Origin: Pelagerythrobacter marensis | Lineage (GTDB): Bacteria > Pseudomonadota > Alphaproteobacteria > Sphingomonadales > Sphingomonadaceae | Length of the DNA: 64,000 nucleotides | NCBI RefSeq assembly: GCF_036700095.1 | Contig: NZ_CP144918.1 | Span: 2,047,001 to 2,111,000, forward strand | Direction: 5' to 3' | Part shown: piece after piece, positions 26,152 through 34,684 of the stretch | Layout: every line of letters begins with the position of its first letter | Position numbering within the stretch: position 1 is the stretch's first letter | Made by a program: the position numbers and the translations under genes | Notes under the pieces: generated by a model | What the model saw: the letters and a program-made list of their open reading frames with translations, nothing else | What the model was told of the DNA's origin: nothing | Databases searched by the model: none

Positions 26152-27344
26152 AGAAGCCTGTCCTGCTGCTGCTGCTCGCCGCCACGGCGCTCGCGTCCTG
26201 CTCGGTCGTAGGCGAGGAGAAAACCGCCGAGCCCGCGTCGGTTCATGCGGATATGCTGGTGCTCGACACCCATCTCGACACGCCGCTCCATTTCGAGCGC
26301 GAAGGGTGGACCTTCGCCGACCGGCACCAGTTGGCGAGCGACCTCGTCCAGCTCGACATTCCGCGGATGAAGGACGGCGCGCTCGATGGCGGGTTCTTCG
26401 TCATCTACACCGAGCAGGGTCCGTTGACGCCGGAAGGCTATGCCGATGCGCTGGCGTTCGCGCGCGAGCGGTCGGATCTGATCGACAGTGTTATCGCGAA
26501 GCATGGCGATGCTATCGCCCCCGCGCTCACCGCGGAGGACGCGCGCCGGCTGAATGGCGAAGGCAAGCTGATCGCGTTCAAGGCGATCGAGAACAGCTAC
26601 CCGCTCGGCGAAGACCTCTCGCTGCTGCAGGAATTCTACGACAAGGGCGTGCGCATGGCGGGGCCGGTGCATTCGGCGACCAACCAGTTCGCCGATTCCG
26701 CGACCGGGGAAGCGCGCTGGAACGGCCTCAGCCCGCTCGGCAAGGAGTGGGTGGCCGAGATGAACCGGCTCGGCATCGTGATCGACGCCAGCCATTCGTC
26801 GGACGCCGCGTTCGACCAGCTTCTGGAACTGTCGAAGTATCCGATCATCCTTTCGCATTCGAGCCTGCGCTCGGCCTACGACCACCCGCGCAATCTCGAC
26901 GAGGGGAGGCTCCGCAAGCTCGCGGCGAAAGGCGGTGCGATGTGCATCTCGACGATCTTCATGTCGGAGATGAACATGTCCCCCGCACGCGCCGAGCTGT
27001 TCGGGCAGTACGAGCGGATCGGCGCGATGTCGCCCGACGAGCAGGCCGAACTGACCCGCCGCTGGCGCGAACTCGACAAGGTCGAACCGATGTGGGCCGC
27101 CGATTTCGAAGACTATATGGCGATGGTCCTGCGCGCGATCGAGGTCGGCGGGGTGGACCATATCTGCTTCGGTGCCGATTGGGACGGCGGCGGCGGCCTT
27201 GCCGGGATCGAGGACATTTCGGCGCTGCCCAAAGTGACCGCAAGGCTCAAGGCTGCCGGCTATTCCGATGCCGATATCGAAAAGATGTGGAGCGGCAACG
27301 TGCTGCGCGTTCTCGCCGCGCAAGGCGCAAACCCCGGGGAATAG
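26148..27344 (+). CDS. Membrane dipeptidase (peptidase M19) lipoprotein
   Basis: A 398-residue lipoprotein (signal LLLLAATALASC). It has a complete M19 zinc site: DTHLDT (HxD), IENSYPLG with the bridging Glu, VIDASHSSDAA and IILSHSSLRSAYDHP with the two His, and ICFGADWDGG. It should cleave dipeptides at the periplasmic face, and M19 enzymes accept D-residues. This contrasts with the divergent M19 protein at 19047 in the same cluster. It is last of the operon; the RND outer-membrane gene is convergent 58 bases on. Confidence 0.9.
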   Translation: MKKPVLLLLLAATALASCSVVGEEKTAEPASVHADMLVLDTHLDTPLHFEREGWTFADRHQLASDLVQLDIPRMKDGALDGGFFVIYTEQGPLTPEGYADALAFARERSDLIDSVIAKHGDAIAPALTAEDARRLNGEGKLIAFKAIENSYPLGEDLSLLQEFYDKGVRMAGPVHSATNQFADSATGEARWNGLSPLGKEWVAEMNRLGIVIDASHSSDAAFDQLLELSKYPIILSHSSLRSAYDHPRNLDEGRLRKLAAKGGAMCISTIFMSEMNMSPARAELFGQYERIGAMSPDEQAELTRRWRELDKVEPMWAADFEDYMAMVLRAIEVGGVDHICFGADWDGGGGLAGIEDISALPKVTARLKAAGYSDADIEKMWSGNVLRVLAAQGANPGE

Positions 27345-27357
27345 CCGAAGCAGTGTC

Positions 27358-27381
27358 CGGGCATTGGGCCAGGCCCGTTTT
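27358..27381 (+). terminator. Possible weak terminator after the peptide cluster
   Basis: CGGGC / GCCCG (27358-27362 and 27373-27377) can pair over a 10-base loop and is followed by TTTT. It lies between two convergent genes, where a terminator is expected. The stem is short, so this is a modest call. Confidence 0.4.
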
Positions 27382-27402
27382 CCCGCGAGTGTTCGCGCCT
27401 CA

Positions 27403-28809
27403 CTACGTCGTCCAGCCCCCGCCGAGTGCGCGGAAGACGTCGATCTGCGCGCGCGAGATTTCCGCATCCTGCGCGGCAAGCTGGGCTCTGATGTCCGCCA
27501 GCGTTCGCTCCGCGTCGAGCCGCTCGAGCGAATTGATGGCGCCTTCGCGCTGCTGCGCGCGGACGATGCGCGCGGCCCGTTCGGCCTGTTCGCCCGCCGC
27601 CTGCAGCGTCTTGCGGCGTTCGATCGCCCGGGCATAGTTGGACAGCGCCGTTTCGGTTTCCTCCAGCGCGTTCAGGACCGCGCCGTCGAACGCGGCGAGC
27701 GAACCTTGCGTATCGGCCTCCGCCATGCCGATCCGCGCCCGGATGGCCTCCTGGTTGGCAAAGGACCAGCTGAGCAGAGTGCCGGCCAGCCAGCGCAGCG
27801 GGCCGCCGGTCAGAATGTCGCCGATGTCGGGTCCGGTCGAGCCGATCGAACCGCCCAGGGTGATGCGCGGATAGAGGTCGGCCGTGGCCACCCCGATCCG
27901 CGCCGTGTTGGCGGCAAGGCGCCGCTCTGCCGCGCGAATGTCGGGGCGGCGGGCGAGAAGGGCGGCGCCGTCCCCCACCGGGATCGGCCTTGCGATCTCC
28001 AGCACGATGCTGCGTTCGCCGGCGATCGGCGGCAGGTCGGCCGGGGCGCGGCCGGTCAGGGTCGCGAGACGGAACAGGGCGGCGGAACGCGCCGCTTCCA
28101 GCGCGGGAATGTCTGCCGCGCGCTGGTCCCGCAACGTTGCGATACGCGCCACGGCGAGCCCGCTTTCGAGCCCGGCCTCGTGGCGCTTGCCGGTCAGCGC
28201 GAGCGACTGATCGAGCAGCGCGACGATCTCGCGCGCGACCCGCAACCGGGCGGCGCTTGCCGCGGCATCGGCATAGGCGCGCGTCGTTTCGGCGACCACC
28301 ATGACTCGCACGGCATCGGCGTCGGCTTCGCTCGCGGCCAGATCCGCCTGCGCGGCCTCGATCCCGCGGCCGACCCGACCGAACAAGTCCACTTCGTAAG
28401 CGATGTCGATTCCGGCGTCGTAGGACCAGCTCTCCCGCTCGGCCCCGGCCGGGACCTGGCTTTCGGGCACGCGACCATAGTTCGCGCCGGCACCGAGAGC
28501 GGTTTGCGGCAGGCGGTCGCCGCGCGCACCGCGCAGGCCCGCCCGCGCCCGTTCGATGCGGGCGAGCGCCTGACGAACCTCGGTGTTCGCGCGGAGCGCA
28601 TCCTGCACCAGCGAATCGAGCACCGGATCGTCGTAGAGCCGCCACCAGTCGGCGGGCAGGGGGGCGGGCGCGAATGCCGGATCGTCGGCGGAAAGGAAGG
28701 GGCCGGATGACGCGGGAATAGGGGGACTGAGCGCGTAGTCCGGCCCCGCCGCGCACCCCGAAAGGGCGAGCGCGGACAGGGTCGAGAGAGCAAGGGAACG
28801 GAACTTCAT
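27403..28809 (-). CDS. RND efflux outer membrane factor, NodT/OprM type lipoprotein
   Basis: A 468-residue TolC-like factor. It has a lipobox LALSGCAAGPDY with the common post-Cys CAxGPDY, and then two repeats of the outer-membrane efflux domain with coiled-coil helices (YAEVDLFGRVGRGIEAA-type sequence and LNALEETETALSNYARA). It forms the outer-membrane channel of the tripartite pump encoded just upstream. The start MKFRSLALS at 28809 lies 8 bases from the RND stop. It ends ALGGGWTT, typical of the family. Confidence 0.92.
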   Translation of the reverse strand: MKFRSLALSTLSALALSGCAAGPDYALSPPIPASSGPFLSADDPAFAPAPLPADWWRLYDDPVLDSLVQDALRANTEVRQALARIERARAGLRGARGDRLPQTALGAGANYGRVPESQVPAGAERESWSYDAGIDIAYEVDLFGRVGRGIEAAQADLAASEADADAVRVMVVAETTRAYADAAASAARLRVAREIVALLDQSLALTGKRHEAGLESGLAVARIATLRDQRAADIPALEAARSAALFRLATLTGRAPADLPPIAGERSIVLEIARPIPVGDGAALLARRPDIRAAERRLAANTARIGVATADLYPRITLGGSIGSTGPDIGDILTGGPLRWLAGTLLSWSFANQEAIRARIGMAEADTQGSLAAFDGAVLNALEETETALSNYARAIERRKTLQAAGEQAERAARIVRAQQREGAINSLERLDAERTLADIRAQLAAQDAEISRAQIDVFRALGGGWTT

Positions 28810-28817
28810 CTTGGCAC

Positions 28818-31800
28818 CTATTCGGCAGGTTGCGGCGCGTGGTCGCCGTTGCTGTGACTGGCGCTGCCGCGCAGGCGGGCGATGCGATCGCCCAGGGCGC
28901 GGCAGACGACGTAGAAGGTCGGGGTGAAGATCAGGCCGAAGCCGGTCACGCCCAGCATGCCGAAGCACACCGCCGTTCCCAGCGCCTGCCGCAGCTCGGC
29001 GCCCGCCCCGGTCGCGATCACCAGCGGCACCGAGCCGAGGATGAACGCAAAGCTGGTCATCAGGATCGGACGCAGGCGGGTCTTCGCGGCCTGAACCGCG
29101 GCCTGCGCGGGGGAAAGCCCGTCCTGCTCCTCGCCCTGGCGGGCGAATTCGACGATCAGGATCGCGTTCTTCGCCGCCAGCGCGATCAGCACGACCAGCC
29201 CGATCTGCGTCAGCACGTTGTTGTCCATGCCTCTCAGGTTCACCCCGATCATCGCCGCCAGGATGCACATCGGAACGATCAGGATGATCGCGAGCGGCAT
29301 GACCAGGCTTTCGTATTGCGCCGCGAGCACGAGGAAGACGAGCAGCACCGCGAGCGCGAAGACCAGTGCCGCGGTGTTGCCGGCGAACTTCTGCTGGTAG
29401 GCGATGCCCGTCCATTCGAAGTCGTACCCGCGCGACAGCGCCTCGGCGGCGACCGCCTCCATCGTTTCGAGCGACTGGCCGGTGGAGAAGCCGGGCGCCG
29501 TGTCGCCATCGACGGCGACCGCCGGGGCGAGATTGTAGCGCGTCACCCGATAAGGCCCGGTCGTGTCGCTCAGCGTCGCGACCGATCCCAGCGGCACCAT
29601 CGCGCCGTTGGCGGAGCGGGTGTGCAGGTTGGCGATGTCCGCCGGATTGTCGCGGAACGGCGCGTCGGCCTGCGCGGTGACCCGATAGGTGCGGCCCAGC
29701 AGGTTGAAGTCGTTGATGAAGGCCGAGCCGAGATAGACCTGCAGCGTGTTGAAGATGCTGGCCGGGGAAACGCCCAGGATCTGCGCCTTGTCACGGTCGA
29801 TATCGGCGCGCACGCGCGGCGTCCCGGTCTCGAAGAAGGTGTAGACGCCGGCGAGCCCCTCCTGCTCGTTCGCCTTCGCGATGACTTCCTGGGCGACCCT
29901 TTCCAGCTCGCGATAGCCTTGGCCGTTCTTGTCCTCCACCATCATGCGGAAACCGCCGGCCGAGCCGATGCCGCGGATCACCGGCGGCTTGACGATCATC
30001 AGGCGCGCCTCGTCGATGTCGGCAGTCGCTTTCTGCGCTTCGGCGATCAGCGCGTCGACCGTCTGCCCCTTGTCCGCGCGCTCGCTGAAGTCGTCGAGCA
30101 CCCAGTAGGCGGCGGCGGAGCTGGCGGACTGCGTCTCGGACGTGCCGTCGAAGCCCGAGAGCATGACCACGCCGTCGATCCCGTCGATCGGCAGCACGCG
30201 ATCGGCGACTTTCTTCATTACCGCTTCGGTGCGCGAAGTCGCGGAGCCTGCGGGCAACTGCACCACGGTCAGGAAATAGGCCTGGTCCTGCTGCGGAACG
30301 AAGCCGGTCGGCGTTATCCACAGCGCGGCGCCGGTCAGCGCGATCAGGCCGGCATAGGCGGCCATCATGCGCCGGGGCATGGCGACCAGTCGCGCCGTCC
30401 ACCGGCCGTAGCTTTCGCCGAACCGGTCGAAGGCGCGATTGAAGGCGTCGCCGGCGCGCTCGATCGCCCGGCGCCAGCGGGCGCCTTCGGGGGCGGACCG
30501 GTGCGGACGCAGCAGCAGGGCGGAGAGCGCAGGCGAGAGCGTCAGAGAAACGATCAGCGAGATCACCGTCGCCGCCGAAATCGTCACCGCGAACTGCTGG
30601 TAGAATGCGCCCGACAGCCCGCCGATGAACAGCGTCGGCACGAACACGGCGCAGAGCACCAGCACGATCGCGACCAGCGCCGCCCCCACTTCGTCCATCG
30701 AGGTGCGCGCGGCCTGCAGCGGGGACATGCCCGCCTCCAGATTGCGCTCGACGTTCTCGACCACCACGATGGCGTCGTCGACCACGATGCCGATCGCCAG
30801 GACCAGGCCGAATAGCGAGAGATTGTTGAGCGAATATCCGAGCGCCGCCAGCACTGCGAACGTGCCGATCAGCGAGACCGGGATCGCCAGCACCGGAATC
30901 AGCGAGGCGCGCCATTTCTGCAGGAACACCACGATCACCAGCACGACCAGAACGACCGCTTCGAGCAGGGTGTGCACCACGGCGTCGACCGACTGCTGGA
31001 TGAACTCGGTCGGGTTGTAGACGATGCGGTATTCGAGGCCGGCGGGGAAATCGGCGGCCAGTTCGTCCATCGTTTCCTTCACGATTTCGGCCGAGGCGAG
31101 CGCGTTGGAGCCCGGCTCTTGCAGGACCGGGACGATGACGGACTCGTTGTCGTTCAGGAACGCCGACGTGCTGTAGTCCTGCGCGCCGATCTCCACCCGG
31201 GCGACATCGCGCACGCGCACCTGCCGCCCATCGGCATCGGTGCGGATCACGACGTTCCCGAACTGCGCCGGGTCGGTGAAGCGCCCCTGCGTCTCGACGT
31301 TGAGCTGGAAGGCGCTGTCGGGGCTCGGCTGCTGGCCGAGGATGCCGGCGGCGACCTGCACGTTCTGCGCGCGCAGGGCCGACACGATGTCGTCCGCTGT
31401 CAGGTTGAGCGCCGCCGCGCGGCCGGGGTCGATCCAGATCCGCATGGCCAGCTCGCGGCTGCCGAAGAGCTGCACGTCGCCCACGCCTTCGATCCGCGCG
31501 AGCCGGTCCTTGATCCGGGTCTGCGCGTAGTTCGACATGTATTCGCGGCTGAGCGATCCGTCGGGCGAGATCAGGTTGACGATCAGCAGGAAGTCTGGCG
31601 TCGTCTTGCGGGTGACGATGCCGAGGCGCCGCACTTCTTCCGGCAGGCGCGGTTCCGCGATGGCGACGCGGTTCTGCACCAGCACCTGCGCCTCGTCGAG
31701 GTCGGTGCCCTGCTCGAACGTGACGGTGATCGTCACCCGCCCGTCGCCGGTCGACTGGCTCGAGAGGTAAAGCATGCCGTCGACCCCGTTGATCTCCTGC

Positions 31801-32003
31801 TCGATCGGGTTGGCGACGGTTTCCGCCACCGTCTCGGCCGAGGCGCCGGGGTAGGTTGCCGTCACCGTGACGGTGGGCGGCACGACCTCCGGATATTGGG
31901 AGACCGGCAGGAAGAAGTACGAGATCGCACCGATCAGCGTGATGATGACGGCGATCACCCCGGCGAAGATCGGCCGGTCGATGAAGAAGCGGGACAGGCG
32001 CAT
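28818..32003 (-). CDS. RND (HAE1) multidrug efflux permease, AcrB/MexB type
   Basis: A 1061-residue inner-membrane proton-driven pump. It starts MRLSRFFIDRPIFAGVIA and has the usual two six-helix halves and large periplasmic loops. Motifs include GIVVDDAIVVVENVER and the TM4 DD pair, plus FVPQQDQAYFLTVVQLPAG and the C-terminal LTQIGLVVLIALAAKNAIL. The start ATG follows CCAGGAGG. The substrate range cannot be read from sequence. It sits between the membrane fusion and outer membrane factor genes in one operon. Confidence 0.95.
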   Translation of the reverse strand: MRLSRFFIDRPIFAGVIAVIITLIGAISYFFLPVSQYPEVVPPTVTVTATYPGASAETVAETVANPIEQEINGVDGMLYLSSQSTGDGRVTITVTFEQGTDLDEAQVLVQNRVAIAEPRLPEEVRRLGIVTRKTTPDFLLIVNLISPDGSLSREYMSNYAQTRIKDRLARIEGVGDVQLFGSRELAMRIWIDPGRAAALNLTADDIVSALRAQNVQVAAGILGQQPSPDSAFQLNVETQGRFTDPAQFGNVVIRTDADGRQVRVRDVARVEIGAQDYSTSAFLNDNESVIVPVLQEPGSNALASAEIVKETMDELAADFPAGLEYRIVYNPTEFIQQSVDAVVHTLLEAVVLVVLVIVVFLQKWRASLIPVLAIPVSLIGTFAVLAALGYSLNNLSLFGLVLAIGIVVDDAIVVVENVERNLEAGMSPLQAARTSMDEVGAALVAIVLVLCAVFVPTLFIGGLSGAFYQQFAVTISAATVISLIVSLTLSPALSALLLRPHRSAPEGARWRRAIERAGDAFNRAFDRFGESYGRWTARLVAMPRRMMAAYAGLIALTGAALWITPTGFVPQQDQAYFLTVVQLPAGSATSRTEAVMKKVADRVLPIDGIDGVVMLSGFDGTSETQSASSAAAYWVLDDFSERADKGQTVDALIAEAQKATADIDEARLMIVKPPVIRGIGSAGGFRMMVEDKNGQGYRELERVAQEVIAKANEQEGLAGVYTFFETGTPRVRADIDRDKAQILGVSPASIFNTLQVYLGSAFINDFNLLGRTYRVTAQADAPFRDNPADIANLHTRSANGAMVPLGSVATLSDTTGPYRVTRYNLAPAVAVDGDTAPGFSTGQSLETMEAVAAEALSRGYDFEWTGIAYQQKFAGNTAALVFALAVLLVFLVLAAQYESLVMPLAIILIVPMCILAAMIGVNLRGMDNNVLTQIGLVVLIALAAKNAILIVEFARQGEEQDGLSPAQAAVQAAKTRLRPILMTSFAFILGSVPLVIATGAGAELRQALGTAVCFGMLGVTGFGLIFTPTFYVVCRALGDRIARLRGSASHSNGDHAPQPAE

Positions 32004-32052
32004 TGCGGCCTCCTGGTGAAATCGATCGAGGGCAGGGAAGGGGTGAGAGGCG

Positions 32053-33318
32053 TCAACCGGCGAGCGTCGCCGCACCGGGAGGGGCGCCGGCGACGCCGGC
32101 CTCGGGCTCGGTCCGGGCGGGCGGATCGATCCGCCCGTTCCGCGCAGTGACCTTGCCGCCCGGCATCGCCATCTGCGTGCCCTTGATGACGACGCGGTCG
32201 CTTGGCGACAGACCGCTGCGGATTACGCGCAGGCCGTCGATCACCGGGCCGAGTTCGACCTCCTTGGCGGCGACCGTTCCGTCTTCGGCGACCACCAGGA
32301 CCAGCTTGCGCGTCTGATCGCTCTGGATCGCGGTTTCGGGGATCAGGAGCGCCCGCTCCGTCCCTCCGCCCGCCATGCGCATATTGCCGAACATGCCGGG
32401 GGCGAGGAAGTTGTCGGGATTGCGCACCACGGCCCGCGCACGGATCGTGCCGGATTGGGGATCGAGCCCGTTGTCGGTGAAGTCGAGCGTGCCGTGCCAG
32501 GTATAGTCGGCCTCGTCCTGCAGCCGGATGTCGACCTGCGCGCCGCGCTCGCGCCCTTTGCGCCGCGCTTCGAGGAACAGGCCTTCCGACCCGTTGAACG
32601 CGAAGTAGAGGGGGTCGGTCGCGTTGATCGTGGTCAGCAGCGTCGCCGACGGTCCGTCCCCTGCGGCGACGAGATTGCCGGGATCGACACGCCGGTCGGA
32701 AACGCGCCCGGTGATCGGGGCGCGTACGGTGGTGAATTCCACGTCGAGGCTGCGCGAACGCACCCGCGCCTGAGCAGCGGCCAGCGCCGCGCGCGAGGCC
32801 GTGACCCGCGCTTCCAGCGCGTCGATCTCGCTCCGGGCGACGGCATCGTCGTCGATCAGGCGGCGCGCGCGCTCCAGCTCGGTGCGGGCCAGCGCCAGAT
32901 CGCTCCGTGCCGTGGCGACGCCTGCCTGCGCCTCGGCCAAGGCGGCGCGATAGGGGCGCGGGTCGATCGTGAACAGCGGCTGCCCCTTGCGCACGATCTG
33001 CCCGTCGCGGAAATGCACGGCCACGATCTCGCCCGAGACGCGCGGGCGCAGCTCGACGCTGCGGCTCGCCTCGAACCGGCCGATGTATTCGTCCCATTCG
33101 GTTATTTCGTGCTGCAGCGGTGCAGCCACGGTGACGACGGGCGGCGGGGCCGCCGCGGCGGGCGCGCTGTCGCCGCGCAGCAAGTACCATGCAAGGACCA
33201 CCGCGATCAGGAGCGGGCCGAGCCAGGCAAGCCGGCGGCGCCAGGGCGATTTCCCGGAATGGCCCGCCGCTTCGGTTTCGTCGCGTTGCGTCAGTGCGAT
33301 GGGGGTGAGTTCGTTCAT
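32053..33318 (-). CDS. RND efflux periplasmic membrane fusion protein
   Basis: A 421-residue adaptor with one N-terminal membrane helix (RLAWLGPLLIAVVLAWYLL) and no lipobox. A barrel/lipoyl region (RVSGEIVAVHFRDGQIVRKGQPLF) is followed by an alpha-hairpin (~105-185), FTTVRAPITGRVSDRRVDPGNLV and a C-terminal membrane-proximal domain. The long frame extends upstream, but MNELTPIALTQ at 33318 fits the family. It is the first structural gene of the pump operon. Confidence 0.92.
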   Translation of the reverse strand: MNELTPIALTQRDETEAAGHSGKSPWRRRLAWLGPLLIAVVLAWYLLRGDSAPAAAAPPPVVTVAAPLQHEITEWDEYIGRFEASRSVELRPRVSGEIVAVHFRDGQIVRKGQPLFTIDPRPYRAALAEAQAGVATARSDLALARTELERARRLIDDDAVARSEIDALEARVTASRAALAAAQARVRSRSLDVEFTTVRAPITGRVSDRRVDPGNLVAAGDGPSATLLTTINATDPLYFAFNGSEGLFLEARRKGRERGAQVDIRLQDEADYTWHGTLDFTDNGLDPQSGTIRARAVVRNPDNFLAPGMFGNMRMAGGGTERALLIPETAIQSDQTRKLVLVVAEDGTVAAKEVELGPVIDGLRVIRSGLSPSDRVVIKGTQMAMPGGKVTARNGRIDPPARTEPEAGVAGAPPGAATLAG

Positions 33319-33517
33319 CTGGCGGTCCTCAAAGTCTGCACGTCTGCGCGTCCCTTGCGGGCACACGCGGTCGTTCCCGGAAGCGAACCCGGGAGGCGTG
33401 AAAGGTCGAGCGGTCAGAGGCCCGGCTTGCGGGCGTGGATGGCAGAAGTATGTCGCGGAACAGCCGCGCGGAGGCATGGCAGCCCCCGGCAAAGCCGGCC
33501 CGCTAAGTTCTGTACCG

Positions 33518-33546
33518 ATAAGTATGTAATCTGGGGTTCAGGTCAA
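33518..33546 (-). promoter_or_regulatory. Weak candidate promoter for the efflux operon
   Basis: On the minus strand TTGACC (33541-33546) is followed after 17 bases by ACTTAT (33518-33523). The region around 33505-33590 is distinctly A/T richer than its surroundings and lies between the TetR gene and the pump genes, where an operator is expected. The -10 match is poor and I found no clean TetR-type palindrome. Confidence 0.3.
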
Positions 33547-33601
33547 GCGATAGTTTTATACCGCTCGATATCTTTTCTTGCAGTGCAGCATTTTCAGGAA
33601 T

Positions 33602-34198
33602 TTAGCGTCCCGGCCAGATCGCCAGAGCGGCCTGTGCCACGCTTTCCAGCTCGTCTCGACTCGCGCCCGAGCCTGCCTGGACGGAGATGCCTTGCAGCAG
33701 GGCGAGCAGGTAGCGGGTCATCGCTTCCGCCTCGACCGGAATGGTGAAGTCGCCCTCGTCGATCGCGCGCTGCATCCGATCGACGATCGCACAGCGGGCG
33801 GACTGGACGCGGGCGTATACGTCGTCGCGGATGGGCGAATCCTGATTGCTGCAACTGACCGTCGCGATCACGCCCAGGCAGCCGGGGCATTCGCTGGTAA
33901 TGTTGTCGATCGTGCCGTCCAGCATACGCTCGGCCACGCCGCGAGCGGTCGGAGCTTCGAGCGCGCTTTGCACATAGGCAAGCTTCTCGGCCTGGTAGAG
34001 ATCGAGCGCCCGCTTGAACAACGCCTCCTTGTTGCCGAACGCGGCATAGAGGCTCGGGCGGGTGATACCCATCGCTTCGGTCAGGTCGGTCAGCGACGCT
34101 CCGTCGTAGCCTTTCGTCCAGAAGACGCGCAGCGCACTGGCAAGCGCCTCGTCTGGATCGAACTCGCGCGGGCGACCTCTGACAGCAAGTTTTTCCAT
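33602..34198 (-). CDS. TetR/AcrR-family transcriptional regulator
   Basis: A 198-residue regulator with an N-terminal HTH (GYDGASLTDLTEAMGITRPSLYAAFGNKEALFKRAL, a textbook TetR helix-turn-helix) and an all-helical ligand domain. The latter contains CPGCLGVIATVSCSNQ, as in the subfamily with Cys-rich sensor helices (three Cys within 15 residues). It is encoded just upstream of, and co-oriented with, the RND pump genes, and so is the likely repressor of the pump. Confidence 0.9.
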   Translation of the reverse strand: MEKLAVRGRPREFDPDEALASALRVFWTKGYDGASLTDLTEAMGITRPSLYAAFGNKEALFKRALDLYQAEKLAYVQSALEAPTARGVAERMLDGTIDNITSECPGCLGVIATVSCSNQDSPIRDDVYARVQSARCAIVDRMQRAIDEGDFTIPVEAEAMTRYLLALLQGISVQAGSGASRDELESVAQAALAIWPGR

Positions 34199-34382
34199 AT
34201 CGCACGGTATGGAATGTCAAGGCCCGGAAGTCCAGAGGGGCGGGGTTCGCCGTCCGCTCTGCGGAGAGCGGGTCTGTCGTCGAAATGCGGCGCGGCAGGA
34301 TGTGCAGCGACTGCGCCGCTCCGCTTCGCTACGGCCGATCCGGGCGCGCCGAAGGCCGCCCGGGGCCTTGCGCCGGCGGGCC

Positions 34383-34628
34383 TCAGCTCCGGCGATCCCG
34401 CTGGATTGCGGCGCGGGTTTTCGGGCCCTTTTTCGCGTCCTCTGCCGGATTGTCGGAGCCGACGACGGGTTCGCGGTTGTCGGGGTCGGTCGCGCGGGCT
34501 TCTTCGCCCCGCTTGCCGACCCGGCGGTTGATCTCGCCCCCGGCGGAGCTTTGCTGCGAAGGGGTTTTGTCCTCGGTCAGTTCGTCGATCAGTTCGTTGT
34601 CGGGATGGCGCGACTGGCGCTGGGTCAT
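34383..34628 (-). CDS. Small hydrophilic conserved hypothetical protein
   Basis: An 81-residue protein that is highly charged and without hydrophobic segments (LIDELTEDKTPSQQSSAGG, GKRGEEARATDPDNREP), and so probably intrinsically disordered. GAAGGAGATCGACC lies just before the ATG, a strong ribosome binding site, which supports it as real. I do not recognise a function; small proteins of this kind are common in sphingomonads. It may be co-transcribed with the chemoreceptor-like gene 56 bases upstream. Confidence 0.65.
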   Translation of the reverse strand: MTQRQSRHPDNELIDELTEDKTPSQQSSAGGEINRRVGKRGEEARATDPDNREPVVGSDNPAEDAKKGPKTRAAIQRDRRS

Positions 34629-34684
34629 GGTCGATCTCCTTCTCCCTCGTCAACGGTGCGGGGGCGCCGGGCGTTCCGGCGCGT

